NCBI GenBank assembly: GCA_964490725.1
Contig: CAZBDU010000150.1
Location: 1 to 9,290, forward strand
Direction of reading: 5' to 3'
DNA: 9,290 bases
Origin: CAZBDU01 sp964490725
GTDB lineage: Bacteria; Spirochaetota; Spirochaetia; SZUA-6; DRHE01
Both the position numbers and the translations under genes were made by a program. The notes under the pieces are model-generated. The model made no database searches. It had not been told where the DNA came from and worked only from the letters and a program-made list of their open reading frames with translations. Shown here piece by piece: positions 1 to 5,545 of this stretch (its first letter is position 1; each line of letters opens with the position of its first letter).

Positions 1-79
1 CTCTGCGGCCAGCGCGGCGCTCTGCCGCAGGCGGGGGGCCGGGCCCCGGCGCGCCCCCGAGGCCGCGGCTCGACTCGCC

Positions 80-108
80 TTGTCTTTTCCCCGGCTTGCC
101 CTTATAGT
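80..108 (+). promoter_or_regulatory. Putative sigma70 promoter of the HD-GYP operon
   Basis: TTGTCT at 80-85 (4 of 6 to TTGACA) and TATAGT at 103-108 (5 of 6 to TATAAT) are separated by exactly 17 bases. Upstream of it the first 75 bases are very G+C-rich and show only a short GGGGC/GCCCC hairpin at 35-47. Transcription would start near 115, only about five bases before the ATG at 120, so the message would be close to leaderless. Called from sequence match only. Confidence 0.5.
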
Positions 109-119
109 GAGTGCCTATC

Positions 120-1289
120 ATGGCCAAACGATCGAACCCGGCGAACCGGCGCGAGCTGACCGTCTCCGACGCCTACGAGCTGGTGCGGACCATCTTCGCC
201 TACATCGCCCGCATCGCCAACGAGCGGGACCTGGACCGCCTCCTGGTGATGCTGGCCGACATGGGGCGGGACCTGATCGGGGCGGACCGCTGCACCGTGT
301 GGCTTCTGGACCGCAAGCAGGACGTGCTGTGGAGCCGCGTGGCCCACGGCATGGGCAGGGTGACCATTCCCAGGTCCGCCGGGATCGCCGGAAACGTCGC
401 CGACACCGGGGAGCCGGTCATCACCAACGAACCCTATCAGGACACCCGCTTCGACAAGGAGGTGGACAGGCGCACCGGCTACCTGACCAAGAACATCCTT
501 GCCCTGCCCATCCGCGACAGCGAAGGGACCGTCATCGGCGTCTATCAGGCCATCAACAAGAAGACCTCCCCGGGCATCTTCACCGACTACGACGTGGAGC
601 ACCTGCTGCTGGCCGCCAGCTACACGGGCAAGCACCTGGAAGCCGCCATGCTGCAGGAGGAGATCGAGGCCACGCAGAAGGAGATCATCTTCACCCTGGC
701 GGAGACCGGGGAGATGCGCTCCAAGGAGACGGGGTATCACGTCAAGCGCGTCGCCGAGTACTCCTACGTATTCGCGCTCAAGTTCGGGCTGAGCGCGGAG
801 GAGTCCGAGCTGCTGCGCCTGGCCTCGCCGCTGCACGACATCGGCAAGATCGCCATCCCCGACTCGGTGCTTCTCAAGCCGGGCAAGCTCGACGCGGAGG
901 AGTGGACCGTCATGAAATCCCACGCCGCGCTGGGCTACGACATGCTGAAGCACTCCGAGCGCAGGATCCTCAAGGCGGCGGCGGTGGTGGCGCACGAGCA
1001 TCACGAAAAGTGGGACGGAAGCGGCTACCCCCGGGCGATAGCCGGCGCCGACATCCACATCTACGGGCGCATCACCGCCCTGGCGGACGTCTTCGACGCT
1101 CTGGGCAGCGACCGGGTCTACAAGAGAGCCTGGGAGATGGACCGGATCGTGGAGCTGTTCAGGAACGAGGGGGGCGGGCACTTCGATCCCGATCTGGTGC
1201 AGGTGTTCCTGGACAACCTGGAGGCCTTCCTGGAAATCCGGGAGCGGTACCGCGACGAGCCGGGCGCCACCCAGCCGGAAAGGGCGTGA
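120..1289 (+). CDS. GAF domain / HD-GYP cyclic-di-GMP phosphodiesterase
   Basis: Soluble 389-residue signalling enzyme expected to hydrolyse the bacterial messenger cyclic di-GMP in the cytoplasm. A GAF sensor domain occupies about residues 27-175, followed by a short helical linker (about 176-195) and the HD-GYP domain to about 375. The metal-binding and signature residues are all present: H207, H239-D240 in LHDIGKIAIPD, H268, the H294-H295 pair in HHEKWDGSGYP, and D323 in ADVFDAL. An active enzyme is therefore expected. There is no membrane segment or receiver domain, so the GAF domain (ligand unknown) is the likely input. I prefer the ATG at 120 because GTGAG at 107-111 could serve as a weak ribosome site. 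A GTG at 111 is in frame but sits upstream of the predicted transcription start. The stop overlaps the start of the next gene (GTGA), so the two are probably co-translated. Confidence 0.93.
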   Translation: MAKRSNPANRRELTVSDAYELVRTIFAYIARIANERDLDRLLVMLADMGRDLIGADRCTVWLLDRKQDVLWSRVAHGMGRVTIPRSAGIAGNVADTGEPVITNEPYQDTRFDKEVDRRTGYLTKNILALPIRDSEGTVIGVYQAINKKTSPGIFTDYDVEHLLLAASYTGKHLEAAMLQEEIEATQKEIIFTLAETGEMRSKETGYHVKRVAEYSYVFALKFGLSAEESELLRLASPLHDIGKIAIPDSVLLKPGKLDAEEWTVMKSHAALGYDMLKHSERRILKAAAVVAHEHHEKWDGSGYPRAIAGADIHIYGRITALADVFDALGSDRVYKRAWEMDRIVELFRNEGGGHFDPDLVQVFLDNLEAFLEIRERYRDEPGATQPERA

Positions 1290-1642
1290 GCGCCTCGCTC
1301 TCCATCCAGATCATCGGCACGCGCAAGTCCGCGGACACCCGCAAGGCCGAACGCTTCTTCAAGGAGCGGGGAGTCGCCTTCCACCTGGTGGACGTCAGGC
1401 AGCGTCCTCTCAGCCCTGGGGAGCTCGCCAACATCTCCCGGGCGCTGGCCGGCCAGGAGCTGCTGGACCGCGATTCGGTGGCCTTCCAGCGTTCGGGACT
1501 GGCCTACATGGTCTACGATTCCCTGGAGGAGCTGCTCAAGAACCCCCTGCTTCTCAGGATGCCCGTGGTGCGCTGGGGCGGGAAAGCCACGATCGGCTAC
1601 CGGCCCGAGGTCTGGGGGCAGTGGCTCCAGGACTCCGAGTAG
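1286..1642 (+). CDS. ArsC/Spx-fold protein lacking the catalytic cysteine
   Basis: A 118-residue protein of the thioredoxin-fold ArsC/Spx/YffB superfamily. The N-terminal GTRKSADTRKAERFFKERG (11-29) aligns with the Spx and YffB active-site loop and first helix, and the C-terminal MPVVRWGGKATIGY keeps the cis-proline and arginine typical of ArsC (RPIV). The reactive cysteine is replaced by Ser15, and there is no cysteine anywhere in the protein, so arsenate or disulfide reduction by the usual thiol chemistry is not possible. I recall similar cysteine-less 'arsenate reductase family' proteins in other bacteria, so this is probably a subfamily rather than a broken gene. A binding role, as for Spx with RNA polymerase, is conceivable but unproven. 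Start is the GTG overlapping the upstream TGA, with AAAGGG just before it; translational coupling to the HD-GYP gene is likely. The frame is open further upstream only as a shadow of that gene. Confidence 0.85.
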   Translation: MSASLSIQIIGTRKSADTRKAERFFKERGVAFHLVDVRQRPLSPGELANISRALAGQELLDRDSVAFQRSGLAYMVYDSLEELLKNPLLLRMPVVRWGGKATIGYRPEVWGQWLQDSE

Positions 1643-1665
1643 TGCTTCCGTTTTTTCCGAATTTG

Positions 1666-1693
1666 TTGACTATTCAGCAAGCCTTGATTATTC
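1666..1693 (+). repeat. 10-bp direct repeat overlapping the promoter, candidate operator
   Basis: TTGACTATTC (1666-1675) and TTGATTATTC (1684-1693) match at 9 of 10 positions, with starts 18 bp apart. One copy covers the -35 hexamer and the other runs into the -10 hexamer. A protein bound to the pair would block polymerase. The downstream AbrB-type protein is the obvious candidate binder, but an unlinked ArsR-type repressor is possible. That it is an operator is inference from position. Confidence 0.4.
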
Positions 1694-1694
1694 T
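1666..1694 (+). promoter_or_regulatory. Putative sigma70 promoter of the AbrB-arsM operon
   Basis: TTGACT at 1666-1671 (5 of 6 to consensus) and TATTCT at 1689-1694 (4 of 6) are spaced by 17 bases inside a conspicuously A+T-rich island (about 1650-1700). The predicted transcription start is near 1701, at the edge of the ribosome site AGGTGG (1701-1706), giving a leader of only about 15 bases before the ATG at 1716. This separates the metalloid operon from the upstream HD-GYP pair. Confidence 0.55.
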
Positions 1695-1715
1695 TATAGA
1701 AGGTGGCCACGGACG

Positions 1716-1991
1716 ATGAAGACAGACGAACCATGCGCCAAGCCGGCGGAGACCTGCTGCCGGCTGGAGTCCGTGCTCAGCGTCGACGAGCGGGGGCAGA
1801 TGGTCCTGCCCAAAGAGATCCGCGAGAGAGCTAATCTCAAGGCCGGAGACAAGCTGGCTTTGATCGGGTGGGAAAGGGAGGGCCGCATCTGCTGTCTTGC
1901 TCTCATCAAGGCGGATCAGCTGGGGAGCATGGTCAAGAACCTTCTCGGCCCGATGCTTGGCGAGCTGGGTGGCGGAGAGGGCAAACCATAA
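1716..1991 (+). CDS. Cysteine-rich AbrB/SpoVT-type protein (HgcAB-associated family)
   Basis: A 91-residue protein whose core, about residues 17-64, is a swapped-hairpin AbrB/SpoVT/MazE-type DNA-binding domain: SVDERGQMVLPKEIRERANL followed by KAGDKLALIGW. It closely resembles the family annotated 'HgcAB-associated protein', found beside mercury-methylation genes and also beside arsM. Five cysteines are present: C7, the C14-C15 pair just before the AbrB domain, and the C59-C60 pair in the last strand (RICCLALIKADQL). A helical tail with LLGPMLGEL follows. Paired cysteines in a DNA-binding fold suggest a thiol-based metalloid sensor; that is inference. The start is ATG with AGGTGG nine bases upstream. 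arsM begins 18 bases after the stop, so the two form an operon. No hgcA or hgcB is in the window. It is unlikely to be an antitoxin, since no toxin gene follows. Confidence 0.88.
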   Translation: MKTDEPCAKPAETCCRLESVLSVDERGQMVLPKEIRERANLKAGDKLALIGWEREGRICCLALIKADQLGSMVKNLLGPMLGELGGGEGKP

Positions 1992-1997
1992 GGCGAC

Positions 1998-2003
1998 GGA
2001 GGG
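1998..2003 (+). promoter_or_regulatory. Ribosome binding site that fixes the arsM start
   Basis: GGAGGG directly abuts the first possible ATG at 2004, leaving no spacing. It lies six bases from the second ATG at 2010, an ideal distance, so translation most likely begins at 2010. Confidence 0.6.
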
Positions 2004-2009
2004 ATGGGT

Positions 2010-2867
2010 ATGGAGGAGAGCGAGATCCTCGAGGTCGTGCGACGGGAATACGGGAAGATCGCCCGTGAAGCCGGGTCGGGCTGCGGCTCCACATCTTCCT
2101 GTTGCAGCGCCGCCGCGGATTCCGTGGCCGCTGCTCAGGAAAACAGGCTGGCAGACGTCGGGCAGGCGATCGGCTACAGCCGAGAGGAGATGGATGCCGT
2201 ACCAGAAGGCGCCAACCTGGGACTGGGATGCGGCAACCCGCTGGCCCTGGCCGGCCTGGAGCGGGGGGAGACGGTGCTCGATCTGGGCTCCGGGGCCGGG
2301 TTCGACAGCTTCCTGGCCGCCCGGAAAGTTGGAGAACGCGGGAAGGTGATCGGGGTGGACATGACGGAGGAGATGGTGGAAAAGGCGCGGGAGAACGCCC
2401 GGCGAGGCGGGTATTCCAACGTCGAGTTCCGGCTTGGGAGAATCGAGAGCCTGCCCGTAGTGGATGCCTCGGTGGACCTGGTCATCTCCAACTGTGTGAT
2501 TAACCTCTCCCCTGACAAGGAGAGGGTGTTTCGGGAGGCTTTCCGGGTGCTGAAACCCGGCGGGCGCCTGGCCGTCTCCGATATCGTGCTCCGCAACCGG
2601 CTGCCCCGGGCAGTGCTGGAGTCTGCGGCGGCCTACGCCGGCTGCATCGCCGGCGCCTCCTTGCGGAAAGAGTACCTGCGGCTCATCCGCGAAGCCGGAT
2701 TCATGGAGGTGCGCGTGGCCCATGAGAGGCGCTTCGGAGAGGAGCAGATTTCCGGCGATCCGTTTGTCCAGAGTTGTTGCCAGGAATCAGGCGTATCGCA
2801 GGCGGAGGCGGAAAGCATGGCGCGCAGCGTCGTGAGCCTCAGCGTACAGGCGGTCAAGCCGGTTTAG
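2010..2867 (+). CDS. arsM: Arsenite S-adenosylmethionine methyltransferase
   Basis: A 285-residue cytoplasmic enzyme expected to methylate trivalent arsenic with S-adenosylmethionine, giving methylated and eventually volatile arsenicals. The Rossmann SAM site is clear: VLDLGSGAGFDS (89-100), the acidic D117 in GVDMTEEM, and LKPGGRLAVSDIV (181-193). The three arsenic-binding cysteines of the family are all present: C74 in GLGCGNP, C162 in SNCVINLSPDKERVF, and C212 in YAGCIAGA. There is also an N-terminal C31-C32 pair and C256-C257 in QSCCQ, both familiar in bacterial ArsM. Length is normal for the short bacterial/archaeal form, without the C-terminal extension of algal enzymes. The N-terminal helix EILEVVRREYGKIARE is typical. 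It is the second gene of an operon with the AbrB-type protein, 18 bases upstream. No arsR, acr3 or active arsC is visible, so methylation is the only arsenic step encoded here. Confidence 0.95.
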   Translation: MEESEILEVVRREYGKIAREAGSGCGSTSSCCSAAADSVAAAQENRLADVGQAIGYSREEMDAVPEGANLGLGCGNPLALAGLERGETVLDLGSGAGFDSFLAARKVGERGKVIGVDMTEEMVEKARENARRGGYSNVEFRLGRIESLPVVDASVDLVISNCVINLSPDKERVFREAFRVLKPGGRLAVSDIVLRNRLPRAVLESAAAYAGCIAGASLRKEYLRLIREAGFMEVRVAHERRFGEEQISGDPFVQSCCQESGVSQAEAESMARSVVSLSVQAVKPV

Positions 2868-2884
2868 CGCGCCGGCGGGCGCGC
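2867..2884 (+). terminator. GC-only hairpin at the arsM stop, possible terminator
   Basis: GCGCGCC (2867-2873) and GGCGCGC (2878-2884) form a perfect 7-bp stem with the loop GGCG, starting on the last base of the arsM stop codon. No T-tract follows, so it may only stabilise the 3' end or act with Rho. Confidence 0.35.
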
Positions 2885-2916
2885 CCCCAGAGGCGTGGCG
2901 AAGGCGCCAGCGGGGA

Positions 2917-3012
2917 CAGGCGCGCAGCACCGGCCGGGAAGCCGCCTGGATACTGCTGGAAGGCATCAAGAAGCCCGGCGGCGCCATCATTCAGATGATT
3001 CTGAAATCCTGA
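2917..3012 (+). pseudogene. Possible remnant of a gene 3' end, LacI-regulator-like
   Basis: In the reading frame starting at 2917 the stretch before the TGA at 3010-3012 reads like real protein: GREAAWILLEGIKKPGG then AIIQMILKS, with normal high-GC third positions. The pattern resembles the far C-terminus of LacI-family regulators (GREAA..LLE.I..P......L), which normally continues into PTELVVRES; here it stops early. No in-frame ATG, GTG or TTG with a ribosome site precedes it and the coding look fades upstream, so it is not an intact gene. The LacI resemblance is recalled, short and uncertain; chance is a real alternative. Confidence 0.3.
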
Positions 3013-3038
3013 ATCCTGGAGGGGCTCCAGGACTCAGG
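3008..3038. terminator. Long inverted repeat between convergent genes, candidate bidirectional terminator
   Basis: CCTGAATCCTGGAG (3008-3021) pairs with CTCCAGGACTCAGG (3025-3038) at 13 of 14 positions around a GGG loop. It lies between arsM on the plus strand and the unknown small gene on the minus strand, and includes the latter's stop codon (3034-3036). Neither side has a T-tract, so intrinsic termination is not assured. A weak second dyad, TTCAG-N6-CTGAA, lies at 2990-3005. Confidence 0.45.
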
Positions 3039-3330
3039 GTGAGAGCTCCAGGGTCAGCCTGTCGCCGTCCAGCCCCAGCCTGAGCGCTTGAGGCTTCTCC
3101 AGGCGCTCCCAGAGCTTCTTGTTGAGGACCACGCTGCCGGGCGGGCAGCCATTGTCCAGCCTGATCCGGCCGGGAACCCCGCTGCCCCCGTCCCCGCCCC
3201 CGTCATCCGTCCGCACCCGGTGCTCGGTGGTCATTAACCCCAGGTCGAACCCGTCGTTGGGGTTGATCACCACCTCCGTCTCGGCCAGGCTGAAATCGTT
3301 GATCACCTTCAGAAGCTCACTCTTCCTCAT
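3034..3330 (-). CDS. Small protein of unknown function, 98 residues
   Basis: I do not recognise this protein. It begins MRKSELLKVINDFSLAETEV (1-20), followed by a VINPNDGFDLGLMTTE segment. A flexible Gly/Asp-rich linker lies at about 41-54 (DDGGGDGGSG), then a second part (55-98) with IRLDNGCPPGSVVLNKKLWERL and an ending RLTLELS that looks like beta strands. There is one cysteine (C62), no signal peptide and no membrane segment, so it is probably a soluble two-part protein. It is judged real because the ATG has a strong purine-rich ribosome site (GGAGAGGTGAGG) immediately upstream, the composition is protein-like, and it sits on the coding strand of its neighbours. It is the last gene of the minus-strand group, 70 bases after the Lnb-like gene, and may share that transcript. 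Confidence 0.7.
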   Translation of the reverse strand: MRKSELLKVINDFSLAETEVVINPNDGFDLGLMTTEHRVRTDDGGGDGGSGVPGRIRLDNGCPPGSVVLNKKLWERLEKPQALRLGLDGDRLTLELSP

Positions 3331-3400
3331 ACCTCACCTCTCCTGGGAAGCTTAGTGCAGCAAATGGGCCCGCGCAAGAACGAAGGCGCCCGCCGCCCGC

Positions 3401-4699
3401 TCACCCCTGCCGTGCGCGGGAGCGCACCCGCAGGGAGCGCACCCGCAAGGGGCGCCGCCACAGAAACGCCCCCCCCGCCATGCCCAGCAGCCCCGGCAGC
3501 AGGGCGGCCATGGCCTGGCCGTTGTCCTGGTGAAGCGCGGGGAAGGCCTTCAGCGCCACGCTCACCGCTGCCAGGGCGACCAGCAGGTACAGCAGCCTGG
3601 GCGCCCACCGCCCCGCCCAGCGCGCGCCGGCGGCAACGGCGATCCCCGCAGGCAGCGCCAGCAGGGTGAGGGGGTTGGCCAGCAGCAGGTTCTGGTTCCC
3701 GTAGGTGACCGCGTGGTCGGTGAACGTGCTCATGAAGAACAGCACCAGCCCCAGCAGCCCCGAAAGCAGACCCAGGAGGGCCGTCCAGGAGCCGTAGAGG
3801 ATCCGGCCGGCCACCCTGCCCTTCCCGGCCCACCAGCCCAGGCCGGCGGCGCAGGCACCCACCGCCAGCCCCAACAGGAGCCACCAGGGCCAGCCCGCCG
3901 GGGGGACGGCGGGGATGGGCGGCCGCCCGTGAGCCCGGTAGTACACCTCCGAGGCGGCCACCAGCGGCCGCTCCCGGCCCAGCTCGTCCCGGTAGACCAG
4001 CGCCGCCACATGCTTCTCCAGCTCCGTGGGCAGGAACATCTCCTGCCAGCCGGAAATCGGACGATCGATCACCCCCGACATCAGAAACATCAGCACCCAC
4101 TCCATCACCGGGTGGCCAGCCGTGAAGCGCCGCGTCTGCTGGCGCAGGGTCAGCGGGCCCGGCGCCGCCGTGGCGGCGGCGAGCTGCCCGTCCACGGCCC
4201 GGTCGATCAGGTCCCGTACCCGGGTGGCGCAGTTGTCGGCGTAGTGATCGTAGAGGTAGCTGCGGTTCTCGGGCAGAATGTTCCACTCCAGGAAGGAGGC
4301 CATGGCCAGCCTGCGCTGCGGCGGCAGGTCCAGGGTCTGGATGCGGATGGTGCGGTTCTGCCAGCGGTACAGGTCGAGCTCCGGCCCGGCGCGGGCGGCG
4401 CCCACCTGGAACCAGAGCCTGCCCATGGCGAAGTTGAGGAGGAAGTTGTCCTGCTGGAAGGAGAACAGCCCGTAGTTGTAGAAGCGGGCCGTCTTCAGGC
4501 GGACGTCCTCCACCACGATGGCCGAGTGCCCCCACCAGGCGTAGATCTCCTGGCCGGGCTCGATGGTGACCAGCCGGATCACCAGATCTTCCGCATTGCT
4601 GCCGCCCCGCCCCCAGGGCGCAGGCTGGGCCGCGGCCAGACCGGCGGAGCACAGCAGGGCCGCCAGAACGCAGATGGAAAACCGGGTTTCCGCTCTCAT
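3401..4699 (-). CDS. DUF4105 / Lnb-like exported membrane protein
   Basis: A 432-residue envelope protein. A signal peptide (MRAETRFSICVLAALLCSAG, cleavage near AAAQ at 22-25) leads into an extracytoplasmic DUF4105 domain, about 35-255. Conserved marks are WGHSAIVVED with H58, FYNYGLFSF (73-81), and the segment Y150-R160 with H152, N156 and C157 in DHYADNCATR; the His and Cys suggest a thiol active site. Five hydrophobic helices follow at about 270-291, 300-326, 343-362, 367-386 and 396-414. Between the second and third lies FTDHAVTYGNQNLLLANPL, typical of the C-terminal part of this family. The N-terminal domain has been renamed after Lnb, the Bacteroides lipoprotein N-acyltransferase, so lipoprotein acylation is a plausible role, but specificity cannot be read from sequence. 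An open frame extends upstream to 4813 inside prsW; the signal peptide supports the ATG at 4699, 16 bases after the PrsW stop. Confidence 0.88.
   Translation of the reverse strand: MRAETRFSICVLAALLCSAGLAAAQPAPWGRGGSNAEDLVIRLVTIEPGQEIYAWWGHSAIVVEDVRLKTARFYNYGLFSFQQDNFLLNFAMGRLWFQVGAARAGPELDLYRWQNRTIRIQTLDLPPQRRLAMASFLEWNILPENRSYLYDHYADNCATRVRDLIDRAVDGQLAAATAAPGPLTLRQQTRRFTAGHPVMEWVLMFLMSGVIDRPISGWQEMFLPTELEKHVAALVYRDELGRERPLVAASEVYYRAHGRPPIPAVPPAGWPWWLLLGLAVGACAAGLGWWAGKGRVAGRILYGSWTALLGLLSGLLGLVLFFMSTFTDHAVTYGNQNLLLANPLTLLALPAGIAVAAGARWAGRWAPRLLYLLVALAAVSVALKAFPALHQDNGQAMAALLPGLLGMAGGAFLWRRPLRVRSLRVRSRARQG
3418..3447 (-). repeat. Tandem 15-bp duplication at the 3' end of the Lnb-like gene
   Basis: Two perfect adjacent copies of GGGAGCGCACCCGCA lie at 3418-3432 and 3433-3447. 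On the coding strand they give LRVRS twice in the basic C-terminal tail after the last membrane helix, keeping the frame. This is a recent slippage-type duplication in a cytoplasm-facing or disordered tail. Confidence 0.8.
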
Positions 4700-4715
4700 T
4701 TGCCGCCAGACCCGT

Positions 4716-5447
4716 CTAGGAGTTGAGCCCGAAGGGTCCGGGACCCAGGTGGCCGGAGCTGCGGTCTTCGTCGATGGCCATACGGATCTTGCGGCGCAGT
4801 GCGAAGAAGGCACCCAGGATCAGGGGAATCACGCCGAAGGCGGGGACCGGCCCGAACAGGGGAATGCCGAAGAGCAGAAAGTCGTAGCCGCCGTGAATGA
4901 GCACGGCGGTCCACAGCCCCCTGCGTCTGAGCGCCATCTCCTCCTCCTGGGAGCGGGCAAAGCGGGCCCTGCCCACGTAGTAGCCCATCAGCCCGGAAGC
5001 GGTGGCGTGCAGCGGCACGGCCGTCACCGCGCGGATCAACGCCGTCCACAGGGTCCCCCCCAGCACGTAGAGGATGTTCTCGAAGCAGGCAAACCCCAGG
5101 CTGGCCACCACCGCGTACACGATGCCGTCCATGACCTCGTCGAAGGCCGCGGTGCGGTAGGCGAACCTGATCACGACCTGGTACTTGAGCCACTCCTCCA
5201 CCAGTCCGGCCACAATGAAGGCGCGGAAGGCGATGAAGAGAAAAGGCGAGGCGGCGAACAGGCCCTGGAAGGAGGAGACCAGCATCTCCAGCACCACGGC
5301 CGCCAGGGTGGCCACGACCCCCATCAGGAACACCCGCAGCACCGCCCCCTTGGGCTCCGGCCTGGCCCTGTCCTGCCGCAGGTAGTAGCCCAGCAGGATC
5401 AGCGCCGGCGCAACGGCCATGGTGAACGAAACGACGACTCTCAGCAA
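4716..5447 (-). CDS. PrsW-family intramembrane metalloprotease
   Basis: A 243-residue polytopic membrane protein of the CAAX-protease/PrsW superfamily; the founder PrsW cleaves an anti-sigma factor in Bacillus subtilis at site 1. Family motifs in order are VEEWLKYQ (E84-E85), the segment 107-127 with DGIVYA, GFACFENILY and E123-N124, PLHATASGLMGYYVG with H147, and LIHGGYDFLLFG with H185 and D189. Glutamates and histidines of these motifs are the expected zinc ligands and catalytic residues, so the enzyme looks active. Roughly seven to eight hydrophobic helices are visible, ending with a basic/acidic cytoplasmic tail. I chose a TTG start at 5447: GGAGGAG (5454-5460) is six bases upstream. A longer TTG start at 5483 or an ATG at 5420 is possible. 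It lies between the coiled-coil gene and the Lnb-like gene. No sigma/anti-sigma pair is in the window, so the substrate is unknown. Confidence 0.9.
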   Translation of the reverse strand: MLRVVVSFTMAVAPALILLGYYLRQDRARPEPKGAVLRVFLMGVVATLAAVVLEMLVSSFQGLFAASPFLFIAFRAFIVAGLVEEWLKYQVVIRFAYRTAAFDEVMDGIVYAVVASLGFACFENILYVLGGTLWTALIRAVTAVPLHATASGLMGYYVGRARFARSQEEEMALRRRGLWTAVLIHGGYDFLLFGIPLFGPVPAFGVIPLILGAFFALRRKIRMAIDEDRSSGHLGPGPFGLNS

Positions 5448-5511
5448 CTGGCTCTCCTCCCGAACCGTGCCGCCGGGCGGCAACCGGCACTCTTTCTTCT
5501 GTCCCTGGCGT

Positions 5512-5541
5512 AACTTAGCGGTGCGACGGCGAACCCGTCAA
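5512..5541 (-). promoter_or_regulatory. Weak candidate promoter before the PrsW gene
   Basis: Read on the minus strand, TTGACG (5541-5536) is followed after 18 bases by TAAGTT (5517-5512). The -35 is good and the -10 poor. It lies in the 98-bp gap after the coiled-coil gene. The same gap holds a GACGG/CCGTC dyad (5525-5539) and a TGCCGC/GCGGCA hairpin (5468-5482) just ahead of the PrsW ribosome site, so independent control or attenuation is possible. Confidence 0.25.
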
Positions 5542-5545
5542 CACC

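Noticed and set aside
31..59. G/C-run region at the left edge as a hairpin or terminator
   Set aside because: Only a 5-bp GGGGC/GCCCC stem is clear and the upstream gene is outside the window, so no function can be assigned.
102..1181. Long open frame antisense to the HD-GYP gene
   Set aside because: It is a codon-bias shadow of a high-GC gene: His/Gly/Val-rich with no domain, while the opposite strand has a complete HD-GYP.
80..1285. Upstream extension of the ArsC-like frame to 80
   Set aside because: The extension is Arg/Gly/His-rich nonsense overlapping the HD-GYP gene; the family fold begins at the GTG at 1286.
1286..1642. Active arsenate reductase partnering arsM
   Set aside because: No cysteine anywhere in the protein, and the gene belongs to the HD-GYP transcript with a separate promoter before the arsM operon.
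1651..1656. T6 run after the ArsC-like gene as an intrinsic terminator
   Set aside because: I could find no stable stem directly upstream of the T-run.
1674..2723. Minus-strand open frame across the AbrB-arsM operon
   Set aside because: No recognisable domain, and both plus-strand genes are clearly real.
1716..2867. AbrB-type protein as an antitoxin of a toxin-antitoxin pair
   Set aside because: The following gene is a full methyltransferase, not a toxin, and the AbrB sequence fits the HgcAB-associated family.
3530..4726. Plus-strand open frame opposite the Lnb-like gene
   Set aside because: Gln/Arg/Gly/Pro-rich shadow translation with no family; the minus strand has a signal peptide, DUF4105 motifs and membrane helices.
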